Assembly: GCF_026619435.1 (NCBI RefSeq)
Contig: NZ_JAOVZQ010000001.1
Location: forward strand, 2,053,501-2,117,500
Direction: 5' to 3'
DNA length: 64,000 bases
Origin: Hoeflea ulvae
GTDB lineage: Bacteria > Pseudomonadota > Alphaproteobacteria > Rhizobiales > Rhizobiaceae
Positions 1 to 9,978 of this stretch are shown piece by piece; positions within the stretch are counted from its first letter, which is position 1; every line of letters starts with the position of its first letter. The position numbers were made by a program, and so were the translations under genes. Under the pieces are notes generated by a model. The model saw only the letters and a program-made list of their open reading frames with translations, had not been told where the DNA came from and did not search any database.

Positions 1-297
1 GTCCATGGCGGCGTCGTCTATCTCGCCGGCCAGGTCGGCGCCGCCGGCGCCAGCGTCACCCAGCAGACCCAGGAAATCCTCGCCAATGTCGATCGCCTGC
101 TGGCGGAAGTCGGGTCCGACAAGACGAAGATCCTGCAGACCACCATCTGGATGTCCTCGATGGATGATTTCGCCGAGATGAATGCTGTCTGGGATGCCTG
201 GGTGCCGCAGGGCCACACACCTGCGCGCGCTGCCGGAGAATCGAAACTGGCGACACCGGACTACAAGGTCGAAATCCTCTGCATCGCTGCCGTTTGA
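1..297 (+). CDS. RidA/YjgF family protein (5' truncated)
   Basis: The reading frame is open from the first base to a TGA at 295-297, giving the last 98 residues. The sequence (VYLAGQVGA near the start, then NVDRLLAEVGSDKTKILQTTIW and the ending VEILCIAAV) fits the YjgF/YER057c/UK114 fold. Family members are usually 110-130 residues, so only the extreme N-terminus is missing. RidA proteins deaminate reactive enamine/imine intermediates in the cytoplasm; this subfamily may have another substrate. The conserved arginine of true RidA lies in a segment reading TPARAAGESKL, which suggests the arginine is present. Confidence 0.85.
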   Translation, partial: VHGGVVYLAGQVGAAGASVTQQTQEILANVDRLLAEVGSDKTKILQTTIWMSSMDDFAEMNAVWDAWVPQGHTPARAAGESKLATPDYKVEILCIAAV

Positions 298-352
298 GCC
301 CGATGCCTGACAGGATCTGATCGGTCTCAGTTCCACACACTACGCAATGGAA

Positions 353-380
353 ACGGCCCGTCGCTGCTGCGGCGGGCCGT
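353..380. terminator. Hairpin downstream of the RidA-like gene
   Basis: ACGGCCCG at 353-360 pairs perfectly with CGGGCCGT at 373-380 across a 12-base loop. There is no T-run after it, so it may be a weak terminator or only a structured spacer before recQ. Confidence 0.4.
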
Positions 381-443
381 TATCACTCGCCTGTGGCACC
401 GTGATTGTGCGATAAGTCCGCATCTTGCCACGAAAGCGATTCC

Positions 444-2303
444 ATGCCGCAGTCCAGTACCCGTATCGAGCCCAGCTTCGACCGCAAGGCGGCGCAAGAC
501 CCGCTTGCCCTGCTCAAGCAGGTCTATGGCTATTCGGCGTTTCGCGGCAAACAGGCGGCTGTGGTTGACCAGGTGATCTCGGGAGGCGACGCGGTGGTTC
601 TGTTTCCCACCGGCGCGGGCAAGTCGCTGTGCTTCCAGATCCCGGCGCTGTGCCGCGAAGGCGTCGGCATTGTCGTCTCGCCTTTGATAGCGCTGATGCG
701 CGACCAGGTCGAAGCGCTCAAGCAATTGGGTGTGCGCGCCGCAGCGCTGAATTCCTCGCTCACCCGCGAGGAATTCATGGATGTGCGCAGCGCCATCGCC
801 AGCAACGAGCTCGATCTTCTTTATGTGACCCCGGAGCGGATCGTCACCTCGGGCTTCAAGGACATGATCGGCAATGCGAAGATCGCGCTGTTTGCCATCG
901 ACGAAGCCCATTGCGTCTCGCAATGGGGGCATGATTTCCGCCCCGAATACCGTGAGCTCGGCCATCTCGGCGAGGCCTATCCCGGCGTGCCGCGCATGGC
1001 GCTGACGGCGACTGCCGATCCGCATACCCGCGAAGATATCATCGACAAGCTGGCGCTGCGCTCGGCGGAGGTCTTCACCACCTCCTTCGACCGCCCCAAC
1101 ATCGCCTATGAGATCGTCGGCCGGGACCAGCCGCGCCAGCAATTGCTGCGCTTTCTTGGCCGCCACAAGGGTTCGAGTGGCATCGTCTATTGCCTGTCGC
1201 GCGCCAAGGTCGATGACACCGCCGAATGGCTCAACAAGCAGGGCATAAGGGCCAAGGCCTATCATGCCGGCATGGATCGCGGCATGCGCGATGCCCATCA
1301 GGATGCCTTCCTCAAGGAAGAGGGGCTTTGCCTGGTTGCCACCGTCGCCTTCGGCATGGGCATCGACAAGCCGAATGTGCGCTATGTCGCCCATCTCGAT
1401 CTGCCCGGCTCCGTCGAGGCCTATTACCAGGAGACCGGGCGCGCCGGCCGCGACGGGCTGCCGTCGGATGCCTGGATGGCCTATGGCATGGCCGATGTCA
1501 TCCAGCGCGGGCGGATGATCGACAGCGGCGGCTCGGGCGACGACATCAAGCGGGTCGAGCGCGCCAAGCTCAATGCGCTGCTCGGCATCTGCGAAACCGC
1601 CGGTTGCCGCCGGCAGGCAATCCTGTCCCATTTCGGCGAGGCGCATCCGGGCAATTGCGGCAATTGCGACACCTGTCTCAAGCCGGTCGAGACCTGGGAC
1701 GGCACCGACGCGGCCATCAAGGCGCTTGCGGCCGTCTACCGCACCGGCGAGCGTTTCGGCACCGGCCATCTCATCGACGTGCTGCTCGGCAACGAGAACG
1801 ACAAGACCACCCGTTTCGGCCATGTCGACATGCCTGTGTTCGGAGCCGGCAAGGAAATTCCTGCAAAAACCTGGCAGTCGGTCTACCGGCAACTGCTCGC
1901 CGCCGGACTGGTCAGCGTCGATCACCAGGCCTTTGGCGCACTGAAACTGGAAGAGGCGGCCCGCGCCGTGTTCAAGCGCGAACGCGAAATGCGGTTTCGC
2001 AAGGATCCTCCGGTGTCGGGCAAATCCGCCCGCGGCGCGTCGCCAAGTTCCGCCAGCGCCAAATCCGCGCTGGAAGAGGCCGATATCGAGCTGTTCGAAG
2101 CCTTGCGCGCCGCCCGTATGACGATCGCCAAGGAATTGTCGGTGCCACCCTATGTGGTGTTTCCCGACACCACACTGGTGGCATTTGCCACCGACCGTCC
2201 GTCGGACCACGAGGAAATGCTCGGCGTCTCCGGCGTCGGCCAGTCAAAGCTGGAACGCTATGGCGATGCCTTCCTGAAGGTCATCCTTGCGCATCAGCGC
2301 TAG
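444..2303 (+). CDS. recQ: ATP-dependent DNA helicase RecQ
   Basis: This 619-residue protein unwinds DNA 3'-5' in recombination and replication-fork repair. Visible landmarks are a Walker A (PTGAGKS, about residues 55-61), the DEAH box in [15 protein letters not shown] near 150-165, the helicase C domain with GRAGRDG, the RecQ zinc-binding cysteines ([10 protein letters not shown], then NCGNCDTC), a winged-helix region, and a C-terminal HRDC domain (LFEALRAAR to [13 protein letters not shown]). The length is close to the E. coli enzyme (about 610). A TTG lies in frame at 405, but the ATG at 444 gives the normal RecQ N-terminus. The gene appears to be single. Confidence 0.96.
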   Translation: MPQSSTRIEPSFDRKAAQDPLALLKQVYGYSAFRGKQAAVVDQVISGGDAVVLFPTGAGKSLCFQIPALCREGVGIVVSPLIALMRDQVEALKQLGVRAAALNSSLTREEFMDVRSAIASNELDLLYVTPERIVTSGFKDMIGNAKIALFAIDEAHCVSQWGHDFRPEYRELGHLGEAYPGVPRMALTATADPHTREDIIDKLALRSAEVFTTSFDRPNIAYEIVGRDQPRQQLLRFLGRHKGSSGIVYCLSRAKVDDTAEWLNKQGIRAKAYHAGMDRGMRDAHQDAFLKEEGLCLVATVAFGMGIDKPNVRYVAHLDLPGSVEAYYQETGRAGRDGLPSDAWMAYGMADVIQRGRMIDSGGSGDDIKRVERAKLNALLGICETAGCRRQAILSHFGEAHPGNCGNCDTCLKPVETWDGTDAAIKALAAVYRTGERFGTGHLIDVLLGNENDKTTRFGHVDMPVFGAGKEIPAKTWQSVYRQLLAAGLVSVDHQAFGALKLEEAARAVFKREREMRFRKDPPVSGKSARGASPSSASAKSALEEADIELFEALRAARMTIAKELSVPPYVVFPDTTLVAFATDRPSDHEEMLGVSGVGQSKLERYGDAFLKVILAHQR

Positions 2304-2470
2304 AACCGGTCATGTGACGCCAGGTTCATGACTGCCTGAACCCGGCAGGCGCACCCGTCAACCCTGTTTCGGTCAATAGAACTTGACCCGCAGCCGCGAC
2401 AGGCCGAAGGACATAAGCCTGAGATCATCCTTCCGGACATTGGGCCGGGCTGTTTCAAGGCTGTCCCCGA

Positions 2471-3634
2471 ATGGCAAAACCGGAACTTGCGGCGACCCGC
2501 TATTATGCCCTGGCGTTTCTGGCGCCGGCGGTCACCATCACCTATCTGCCGATCTGGCTCAATGAGCGCGGCATCTCTGACGCCGGCATCGGCGTGATCA
2601 ACACGCTGCCGATGGCCGGCATGCTGTTGTTCTCGGTCTTTGTCGGTCGGCTTGCCGACCGCGCCTCGGACTGGAAACAGGCGATCATGCTCGGCACCGG
2701 CCTGGCCGCGGTGTGTTCGCTGCTTCTGGGCCTGGCTGAAGGGTTCTGGATGATCCTGCTGGTCTGGACCATAGCCGTTCTGCCGGCCGGGCTGGTCAGT
2801 CCGGTGGCGGATGCCGCGACGCTGCGGCTGTCGATGCGCCTCGGATTCTCCTTCGGCACCACCCGCGCCTGGGGCACGGTCGGCTTCTTGCTGATGTGCT
2901 TTGCCACCGGCTATCTTATCCTCTGGTTCGGCGCGTCCTCCTTTGTCTGGCTGTTTGCGATTGCCTGCGGAATGCGGTTCTGGGCGGCCACCGGCCTGCC
3001 GAAACTGCGCGATGCCGAGCGTCCGCGCACGATGCCGGAGGGCAGGCTGCTCTCACGCGAGGTGATGGCGGCGTTTCAGCCCTGGGTTCTGCTGCCGGTG
3101 ATCGCCGGCGCCATCCTGTTTGCCAATCACATGGTCATGAACGCATTTTCCTCGCTGGTGTGGAAACAGCAGGGCCTCTCCGAACCGGTGATCGGGGTCC
3201 TGATCGCACTGGGCGCGGCCGCCGAGGCCGCCACCATGTTTGCCTGGAAGCGGATCAACACCCGCTTTCCCGCCCGTGTGCTGATTCTGATTGCCGGCGT
3301 TGTGGCGATCGCCCGCTGGATCGGCATGACCCAGTCGCCGCCGCTGGCCGTCATCGTGCTGATGCAGCTCGGCCAGGCGGTCACCTTCACCTTCGCCTAT
3401 CTCGGCTGCCTCTATTTCATCAACAAGCGCACCAGCGAAGACATCTCGGCCGAGGCGCAGAGCCTGTTCGGCGTCATGATGCAGGGATTTTCCATTCTCG
3501 TCGTCGCCGGCTTCGGCGTGGCCTTCGGCATGATCGGCGTCAACGCCTTCTGGATCTGTGTGGCGCTCTCGGTGCTGGCGATCGCCATGGTGCAAGTCTC
3601 GCTCAGAATGCGCGGGCCCGATCCGAGCGACTGA
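2471..3634 (+). CDS. MFS transporter (MFS_1-like / HcaT-type)
   Basis: The 387-residue protein has about twelve hydrophobic segments, and a short loop GRLADRASDWKQ after the second segment matches the MFS signature position. The overall pattern (YYALAFLAPAVTITYLPIWLNERG at the start, RAWGTVGFLL mid-protein) resembles the HcaT / nucleoside-symporter-like MFS group. It should sit in the inner membrane. The substrate cannot be read from the sequence and no neighbouring catabolic genes help. It lies 167 bases after recQ and converges with idi. Confidence 0.85.
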   Translation: MAKPELAATRYYALAFLAPAVTITYLPIWLNERGISDAGIGVINTLPMAGMLLFSVFVGRLADRASDWKQAIMLGTGLAAVCSLLLGLAEGFWMILLVWTIAVLPAGLVSPVADAATLRLSMRLGFSFGTTRAWGTVGFLLMCFATGYLILWFGASSFVWLFAIACGMRFWAATGLPKLRDAERPRTMPEGRLLSREVMAAFQPWVLLPVIAGAILFANHMVMNAFSSLVWKQQGLSEPVIGVLIALGAAAEAATMFAWKRINTRFPARVLILIAGVVAIARWIGMTQSPPLAVIVLMQLGQAVTFTFAYLGCLYFINKRTSEDISAEAQSLFGVMMQGFSILVVAGFGVAFGMIGVNAFWICVALSVLAIAMVQVSLRMRGPDPSD

Positions 3635-3660
3635 AACCGCGGGACCGATACCGGCCGGCG

Positions 3661-4179
3661 TCAGAAAACCAGTTCGGGATAGCGCTCGGCATAGATCCGG
3701 AACCAGGGCGTGAACCGGTGCGGATGGCTGGCGATCTCGGCGTGAAGCTGATCACGGCTGATCCAGCGCGTGGCCTCGACCTCGTCGGGGTTGGGCGTGA
3801 CGGCAAGACTCATCCGGTCTGCGGTGCCGACATACATCGTTACCTTCTCGTGCTCATGCAGCCCGCTGCCGACATCGGCGGAATATTCGACCACGCGGCG
3901 CTCCGACAGCGCAACGCTGAAGCCGAGTTCCTCGCGCAGACGCCGCCGGGCGCAAGATTCTCCGGTCTCGTTCCAGTGCGGATGGGTGCAGCAGGTGTTC
4001 GCCCACAGCCCGCCGCTGTGATATTTGGAGCCGGCGCGTTGCTGGATCAGCAGGTGTTCGCCATCGAAGACGAAGATCGACACGGCAAGATGAAACAGCT
4101 TTTCGGCATGGGCCTGGAGTTTTTCGACCGGGTAGAGCGAACCGTCTGCGGCAATGGCGGGTATCAGTGTCGGCTGCAC
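3661..4179 (-). CDS. idi: Isopentenyl-diphosphate delta-isomerase, type 1
   Basis: The enzyme interconverts isopentenyl and dimethylallyl diphosphate in isoprenoid synthesis. The 172-residue product has the Nudix-like Idi fold: LFHLAVSIFVFD, the active-site cysteine in WANTCCTHPHWNE, the Nudix region RRLREELGF, and the glutamates of LHEHEKVTMYVG and NPDEVEATRWI. I chose the GTG at 4179 because AGGAG lies seven bases upstream and the protein length then matches the family (about 175-190). Longer upstream frame is open but has no sensible N-terminus. It is a lone gene converging with the MFS transporter. Confidence 0.92.
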   Translation of the reverse strand: MQPTLIPAIAADGSLYPVEKLQAHAEKLFHLAVSIFVFDGEHLLIQQRAGSKYHSGGLWANTCCTHPHWNETGESCARRRLREELGFSVALSERRVVEYSADVGSGLHEHEKVTMYVGTADRMSLAVTPNPDEVEATRWISRDQLHAEIASHPHRFTPWFRIYAERYPELVF

Positions 4180-4569
4180 ATCCGTGCTCCTGTCTCGTGG
4201 CGTCGGGGCGCAGTCGTTCCAGCGGCCTGGCCGGCTGGCTGCTGCACCTGCCACACCGGCGGGCGCTTGCCAATGGCTGTTGACGTGTAAATGGTGCGCC
4301 GCGGTCCACAGCAAGCGGACTGGTGTTTTGGCGACCCGCACGGCGCTGCCAAAGCGCGGCGATGTGCCTGATCCCGATGCAAAATCGGCTTTGACAAAAT
4401 TCAATTCTGTCTAAATGGTAAGGTGCATTCGCCAGACAACGCGCTATGTTTCCAGCATGCAACCTGCATTTGCCGCTGATGCAGCCGGCATGTTCGGTCC
4501 GGATCCTGGTCGTGCCGGCGAGACGCGTCATGTGCCGTTTTCGTCCGCGCCTATCTGAAAGATGAGAAT
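4180..4569. promoter_or_regulatory. Intergenic region idi/RND with an inverted repeat at 4393-4411
   Basis: No convincing gene lies in these 390 bases. At 4391 a TTGACA is followed by A+T-richer sequence, a possible -35 for the efflux operon. Overlapping it, GACA at 4393-4396 and TGTC at 4408-4411 flank matching AATT blocks, giving a 19-base imperfect palindrome (GACA-n-AATT-n-AATT-n-TGTC) that could be a repressor site. A second small hairpin pairs CTGCAT at 4464-4469 with ATGCAG at 4479-4484. No regulator gene is adjacent. Confidence 0.4.
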
Positions 4570-5793
4570 TTGAAACTCTGGAAACAATTGCTGCTCTCCC
4601 TGCTGCTGCTCGCCGTCGCTTTTGTCGGCTGGTCCTGGCTTTACCCCGGATCCCATGACGTGCTCGCCCGCAACGGGCTCGAGCGCATTTCACTCTTCGC
4701 ACCGGCGGAGGGTGAGGCCAAGAGCAATGCGGCCGCCGCGCCGGGCGCTGCCGGGCGGGGCAGGGGCCGTGGCCCGCGTGAGGCGCTGGTGATCGTGGCG
4801 CCGGTCGGCGAGGGCCTGGTCAATGACAAGCTGACCTCGATCGGCACCGGTCAGGCGGTCCGTTCGGTCTCGGTGAAGACCCTCGTGGCCGGCCAGATCG
4901 CCGAAATCCCGGTGCGCCCGGGCGGCAAGGTCGAACGCGGTGACGTGCTGATCCGGCTTGATGCCGCCGAGGAAGAACTGGCGGTCGAACGCGCCAGGCT
5001 GACGGTCAATGACGCCAAGGCCAAGGTTGACCGGCTGCAGAGCCTGGTGGCAAGCCGCGCCGCCTCCAGTGTCGAGGCCGATCAGGCGCAAAACGCCTTT
5101 GAGGCAGCCCAGGTTGCGCTCAAGGAAGCCGAGCTCGATCTGTCGCGCCGCACCGTGACCGCACCGATCAGCGGCTCGCTCGGCATTCTGGCGGTCAATA
5201 TCGGCGATTATGTCACCAGCCAGAGCGAAATCGCCAGCATTGATGACCGCAGCGAGATCCTGATCGAATTCTTCGTCCCCGAACGTTTCACCTCGGGCAT
5301 GCAGGTCGGCAAGCAGGTCACGGCGGTGGCGATTTCCCGCCCGGGAGAAGTCTTCGAAGGCGAGATCTTCGCCGTCGACAACCGCGTCGACCAGGCCAGC
5401 CGCACCCTGCGTGTGCGCGCCCGCATCGCCAATAGCGATGACAGCCTGCGCGCCGGCATGTCGTTCGAAGTCACTGTCGGCTTCGAGGGAGAACGCTGGC
5501 CCGCCGTCGATCCGCTGGCGATCCAGTGGGATTCCACCGGCTCCTATGTCTGGCGCGTTCAGGACAGTGAAGCCAGCCGGGTCAATGTCACCATCATACA
5601 GCGCAATGCCGAAACCGTTCTGGTCAGGGCGGATCTCGCTGCCGGCGACGAGGTGGTCACCGAAGGCGTCCAGAGCGTGCGTCCCGGCGCCGAAGTGCGC
5701 GTGGTTGGCGGTTCGGCCAGGCCCGGCGCCGGCCAGGAACCGACCGCCCAACGCATGGCGCCTGACACAACAAAGGCCGGAGATGGCGCATGA
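4570..5793 (+). CDS. RND efflux periplasmic adaptor (MFP/HlyD family)
   Basis: This 407-residue protein would bridge the pump encoded next to an outer-membrane channel. It has one N-terminal membrane anchor (LLLSLLLLAVAFVGWSWL, about residues 6-23), a low-complexity Ala/Gly/Arg stretch near 50-65, a lipoyl/biotinyl-like half (GGKVERGDVLIRLD), a coiled-coil hairpin (about 135-185), the second lipoyl half (RTVTAPISGSLG), then beta-barrel and membrane-proximal domains. The best start is TTG at 4570, since no in-frame ATG gives the anchor. Its stop overlaps the next ATG by four bases, so the two genes are translationally coupled. No outer-membrane factor gene is nearby. Confidence 0.9.
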   Translation: MKLWKQLLLSLLLLAVAFVGWSWLYPGSHDVLARNGLERISLFAPAEGEAKSNAAAAPGAAGRGRGRGPREALVIVAPVGEGLVNDKLTSIGTGQAVRSVSVKTLVAGQIAEIPVRPGGKVERGDVLIRLDAAEEELAVERARLTVNDAKAKVDRLQSLVASRAASSVEADQAQNAFEAAQVALKEAELDLSRRTVTAPISGSLGILAVNIGDYVTSQSEIASIDDRSEILIEFFVPERFTSGMQVGKQVTAVAISRPGEVFEGEIFAVDNRVDQASRTLRVRARIANSDDSLRAGMSFEVTVGFEGERWPAVDPLAIQWDSTGSYVWRVQDSEASRVNVTIIQRNAETVLVRADLAAGDEVVTEGVQSVRPGAEVRVVGGSARPGAGQEPTAQRMAPDTTKAGDGA

Positions 5794-8700
5794 CGGAGCG
5801 CGACGAAACCCCTCTCGACCAGTCTGAAGCCAACGGCGCGATGGAAACCGGTGGCGGCACGGCGCTGATGGTGCGCCGGCCGGTGCTGGCCATGGTGATC
5901 AGCCTGCTGATCGTGGTCGCCGGACTGGCCGGTCTCTACGGAGCCGAAATCCGTGAACTCCCCGATGTCGACCGTCCGGTGATCACCGTGACGACGGACT
6001 TTTCAGGCGCCGCGCCTGAAACCGTCGACCGCGAATTGACTGCAGTTGTCGAAGGCGCGGTGGCGCGTGTCTCCGGCGTTGCCTCGATGTCGTCGACCTC
6101 GACGCTTGGGCGCAGCCGGGTGACTATCGAGTTCACCGAAAGCACCGATCTCAATGTCGCAGCCTCCGATGTCAGGGATTCGCTCGGTCGCGTGACCAAC
6201 AACATGCCCGACGGCGCCGATGATCCCCGCATCGTCAAGGCCGACGCCAATTCCGATCCGGTCATGCGTCTGGCGGTGACCTCGGATCGCTATGATGTCC
6301 AGGACATGACCATCCTGGTCGAGGACCTTGTGGTCGACCGGCTGGCGGCCGTCCCAGGTGTCGCCGACGTCAATGTCTATGGCGACCGGGAGAAGGTCTT
6401 CCGTGTCGATATCGACCCCTCGCGGCTGGCAGCCTTCGGGCTGACCCTTGCCGATCTTCGCAGCGCGCTGAGCAATGTGGCGCTGGATGTGCCGGCGGGT
6501 TCTCTGACGGCAAGGACATCCGACATCGTGGTTCGCGCCACGGCGGATGTCACCACGCCCGAAGGCTTTGAAAATCTCTACATCAATGACCGGGTGAAAT
6601 TCCGCGATGTCGCCACCGTGACGCTGGGCGCCAATCCGGGGGAATCCTCGTTGCGCGCCAATGGCCGCACCGGCATCGGCATCGGCATCATCCGCCAGGC
6701 CGCCTCCAACACCCTGGAAATCTCGCAAGGGGTCAAGACTGCCATCGGCGGCATTCAGGCCATTCTGCCCGAAGGCGTCGATATCCGGGTGACCAGTGAT
6801 GACGCCACCTTCATCAGCGGCGCGATCGACGAAGTGCGCTCGACGCTGATCCTGGCAGTGCTAATCGTCATCGCCATCATCTTCCTGTTCCTGCGCGACT
6901 GGCGGGCGACGCTGATCCCGGCCGTCACCTTGCCGGTCTCGCTGATCGGCGCCTTTGCCGCGATCTGGCTCGCCGGCTTCTCGGTCAACATCCTCACCCT
7001 GCTGGCCCTGGTTCTGGCCACCGGCATGGTTGTCGATGACGCCATCGTCGTGCTCGAAAACATCGTCCGCAAGCGCAATGAGGGCATGGGCGTGCGCGCC
7101 GCGGCCGTGATGGGCACCGGGGAAGTATTCTTCGCCGTCATCACCACCACCGCGACGCTTGCCGCCGTCTTCATCCCGATTTCGTTCCTGCCGGGGCAGG
7201 CGGGCGGATTGTTCACCGAATTCGGCTTCGTGCTGGCCTTTACGGTGATGATTTCCAGCGTTGTCGCCCTGACCCTGTGCCCAATGCTGGCTTCGCGCCT
7301 GATCAAGCGGCGCGACATGAGCGCCGAAGGCGGCAGGCAGAGCGCCTTCGTCACCCTCGGCCAGCGCATGTCGCGGGGCTATGCGGCGCTGTTGCGGCGC
7401 GCGCTCGATGCACCGCTGATCGTCGTGGTGATTGCGCTGCTGACCGCCGGATCGGCGCTGGCTCTGCTGGGTTCGATCCCGCAGGAGCTTACCCCGCCGG
7501 AAGACCGGGCCCTGGCCCTGATGCGGATTTCGGCGCCCCAGGGCGTCAGTCTTGATTACACCCGCGCCCGGATGACCGAAATCGAGCGCCTGGTCGAGCC
7601 GCTGCGCGAAAGCGGCGAAGTCCAGAACATCTTTGCCATTGCCGGCAATGGCGGCTCGGCCAATTCCGGCTTCATGGTGCTGGCGCTTGCACCCTGGGGC
7701 GAGCGCGAACGGCCCCAGGCCGAGATCGTCGCGGATCTCAACCGCGCCGTCTCCACCGTGCCGGGCCTGCGGGCATTCGCCATCCAGCCCAACAGCCTCG
7801 GCATCCGCGGCGCCGGCAACGGCCTGCAATTCGCCTTTGTCGGCAACAATTACGATGAACTGGCCGACGTTGCCCAGGAGATGGTCGACAAGCTCGAGCA
7901 GGACCCGCGCTACAGCCAGATCCAGCTGTCCTATGAAACCACCCAGCCGCAGATCTCGGTGCAGATTGACCGCGCCCGCGCCTCCGATCTCGGCGTCGAC
8001 ATCGATGGACTTGCTCAGGCCCTGCAGGCGCTTCTCGATGGCAGCGAGGTGGCGCAGGTGTTCATCGAGGACCGGTCCTATCCGGTCAAGCTGATGTCGA
8101 CCACCAATCCGATCAATGATCCCACCGATCTGGAGTCGATCTATCTCAAGGCCGGCGATGGCCGCATCGTGCCGATGTCGACCATCGCTTCGCTGACCGA
8201 GAAAGCCGTCGCCCCCGACCTCAGGCGCGAAAGCCAGATGCGTTCGGTCTCGATCACCGCCGGCCTGACACCCGGTTTTGCGCTGGGCGAGGCCTGGTCC
8301 AATGCCGTCGAACTCGCCGAGCCGCTGATGCCCGGCGGCGTGCGCATCGTCCCTCTCGCCGAAGCTGCAACCCTGGACCAGTCGTCCAACGACATGCTGA
8401 TCACCTTCGGCATCGCCATCATCGTGGTGCTTTTGGTGCTGGCTGCCCAGTTTGAAAGCTTCGTCAGCGCCTTCATCATCATCTCCACCGTGCCGCTCGG
8501 GCTGGCCTGCGCCATCTTTGCCATGGCGTTCACGGGAGGGTCGCTCAATGTCTACAGCCAGATCGGCCTTGTGCTGCTGGTCGGCGTGATGGCCAAGAAC
8601 GGCATTCTGATTGTCGAATTCGCCAACCAGCTGCGCAACAGCGGCATGGATATCCGCGAAGCGATCGAGGAAGCCTCCAACATCCGCCTGCGTCCGGTGA

Positions 8701-8978
8701 TGATGACGATGATTTCCACCGTGCTCGGCTCGGTGCCCCTGCTGCTGGCCTTCGGTGCCGGTGCGGAGGCCCGCGTCGCGCTTGGCTGGGTGATTGTCGG
8801 TGGCCTGGGCCTGGCCATGATCGCCACCCTGTTTCTGACCCCCGTCGCCTATCTGCTGCTGGCCCGCTTCGCCACGCCGTCGGCTGAAGAGGAACGCCGT
8901 CTCGACAGGGAACTGCGCGAGGCCGATCACATGGCCAGCCGTCGCGCCGGACAGCAGGAACTCTCTCCGGGCGAATGA
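5790..8978 (+). CDS. RND multidrug efflux pump, inner-membrane permease
   Basis: The 1,062-residue protein has the classic RND layout: TM1 (VLAMVISLLIVVAGLAGLYG, about 31-50), a large porter loop, TM2-6, a second loop, and TM7-12. TM4 carries the paired proton-relay aspartates in GMVVDDAIVVLEN. It should take up protons and export drugs, lipids or solvents as a trimer with the adaptor encoded immediately upstream. The ATG overlaps the adaptor stop as ATGA. Length and motifs fit the HAE1 (AcrB/MexB-like) group. The specificity is unknown. Confidence 0.95.
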   Translation: MTERDETPLDQSEANGAMETGGGTALMVRRPVLAMVISLLIVVAGLAGLYGAEIRELPDVDRPVITVTTDFSGAAPETVDRELTAVVEGAVARVSGVASMSSTSTLGRSRVTIEFTESTDLNVAASDVRDSLGRVTNNMPDGADDPRIVKADANSDPVMRLAVTSDRYDVQDMTILVEDLVVDRLAAVPGVADVNVYGDREKVFRVDIDPSRLAAFGLTLADLRSALSNVALDVPAGSLTARTSDIVVRATADVTTPEGFENLYINDRVKFRDVATVTLGANPGESSLRANGRTGIGIGIIRQAASNTLEISQGVKTAIGGIQAILPEGVDIRVTSDDATFISGAIDEVRSTLILAVLIVIAIIFLFLRDWRATLIPAVTLPVSLIGAFAAIWLAGFSVNILTLLALVLATGMVVDDAIVVLENIVRKRNEGMGVRAAAVMGTGEVFFAVITTTATLAAVFIPISFLPGQAGGLFTEFGFVLAFTVMISSVVALTLCPMLASRLIKRRDMSAEGGRQSAFVTLGQRMSRGYAALLRRALDAPLIVVVIALLTAGSALALLGSIPQELTPPEDRALALMRISAPQGVSLDYTRARMTEIERLVEPLRESGEVQNIFAIAGNGGSANSGFMVLALAPWGERERPQAEIVADLNRAVSTVPGLRAFAIQPNSLGIRGAGNGLQFAFVGNNYDELADVAQEMVDKLEQDPRYSQIQLSYETTQPQISVQIDRARASDLGVDIDGLAQALQALLDGSEVAQVFIEDRSYPVKLMSTTNPINDPTDLESIYLKAGDGRIVPMSTIASLTEKAVAPDLRRESQMRSVSITAGLTPGFALGEAWSNAVELAEPLMPGGVRIVPLAEAATLDQSSNDMLITFGIAIIVVLLVLAAQFESFVSAFIIISTVPLGLACAIFAMAFTGGSLNVYSQIGLVLLVGVMAKNGILIVEFANQLRNSGMDIREAIEEASNIRLRPVMMTMISTVLGSVPLLLAFGAGAEARVALGWVIVGGLGLAMIATLFLTPVAYLLLARFATPSAEEERRLDRELREADHMASRRAGQQELSPGE

Positions 8979-8987
8979 TCTTTTGCG

Positions 8988-9017
8988 AAAAAAAGGCACG
9001 CATTGATCATGCGTGCC
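8988..9017 (-). terminator. Rho-independent terminator of the DUF808 gene
   Basis: GGCACGCAT at 8995-9003 pairs with ATGCGTGCC at 9009-9017 around a five-base loop. On the minus strand the stem is followed by seven T residues (A-run at 8988-8994), a textbook terminator for the gene at 9040-9978. It may also slow transcription leaving the pump gene. Confidence 0.85.
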
Positions 9018-9039
9018 CTTGATGTGAAGTGAGGCCGGT

Positions 9040-9978
9040 TCAGCCGCGCTTGAAAACGCGCTTGCCCAGGGTGATCACTCCGAGCAGGACCAGGCCGACC
9101 GCAAGGCCGAAAATACCGCTGATCAGGGCTTCCGTCGCCCAGCCGAGGAAGCCCGAGGCGAAGGCCACGGCTTCGCGCACGGCAGCCGAGGAATCTTCGA
9201 CCAGATGGCCGAAAAACGTGATGCCGAAACCTTCCAGGCCGTGAATGATGATCGAGCCGCCGACCCAGAGCATCGCCGCGGTGCCAATGCTAGCGACGGT
9301 TTCCATGAAGGTGGGCATGCCGCGCACGATGGCGCGGCCAAGGCTGCGCGTCGCGTCGAAATAGGCGCCCTGCGCCATTTTCAGGCCGACATCGTCGGCT
9401 TTGACCAGAATGGCGACGCTGCCATAGACGAGGGCCGTGATGCCCACGGCCACAACGGCCAGCACCATGGCTTCCATCCACACTGTGCCGGATTCGATCG
9501 AGGACAGCGCAATCGTCATGATCTCGGCCGACAGGATGAAATCGGTCTTGATCGCGCCGGCGACCCGCTGCTTTTCCAGATGCGCATGATCGATCGGGTT
9601 GTCGTCATAGACGGGAAGCGGTTCGGGATGGAAGAAATGCCAGATCTTTTCCGCCCCTTCAAAACACAGATACCCGCCGCCGATCATCAGCAGCGGTGAC
9701 AGCAGCCAGGGTGCGAAGACGTTGAGCAGCATGGCAATCGGCAGCAGGATGACCAGCTTGTTGAACAGCGAACCCCGCGCGATCTGCCAGACGATGGGCA
9801 ATTCGCGGGCCGCCGGGAGGCCGGTCACGTATTTCGGCGTCACAGCCGTGTCGTCGATCAGGATGCCGGCTGTCTTGACGCCGACCTTGGCGGCTTGCGC
9901 GGTGACATCATCCAGTTGCGCTGCTGCCAGCTTGGTCAGTGCTGCGACATCGTCCAGAAGGGCAAGCAGTCCGCTCAT
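9040..9978 (-). CDS. DUF808 family inner-membrane protein (YedI-like)
   Basis: This 312-residue protein begins MSGLLALLDDVAALTKLAAAQ and continues with DDTAVTPKYVTGLPAARELP and GGGYLCFEGAEK, the recognised DUF808 signature. It has about six to eight hydrophobic segments and an inner-membrane location is likely. The family function is unknown; YedI of E. coli is its best-known member. The gene stands alone with its own terminator. Confidence 0.88.
   Translation of the reverse strand: MSGLLALLDDVAALTKLAAAQLDDVTAQAAKVGVKTAGILIDDTAVTPKYVTGLPAARELPIVWQIARGSLFNKLVILLPIAMLLNVFAPWLLSPLLMIGGGYLCFEGAEKIWHFFHPEPLPVYDDNPIDHAHLEKQRVAGAIKTDFILSAEIMTIALSSIESGTVWMEAMVLAVVAVGITALVYGSVAILVKADDVGLKMAQGAYFDATRSLGRAIVRGMPTFMETVASIGTAAMLWVGGSIIIHGLEGFGITFFGHLVEDSSAAVREAVAFASGFLGWATEALISGIFGLAVGLVLLGVITLGKRVFKRG

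Noticed and set aside
327..2210. 627-codon open frame antisense to recQ
   Set aside because: It mirrors the codon periodicity of recQ in a G+C-rich genome, has no family resemblance and no ribosome site.
6861..8999. 712-codon open frame antisense to the RND pump
   Set aside because: Composition (Gly/His/Gln/Asp-rich) is typical of a shadow frame; the pump on the other strand is unmistakable.
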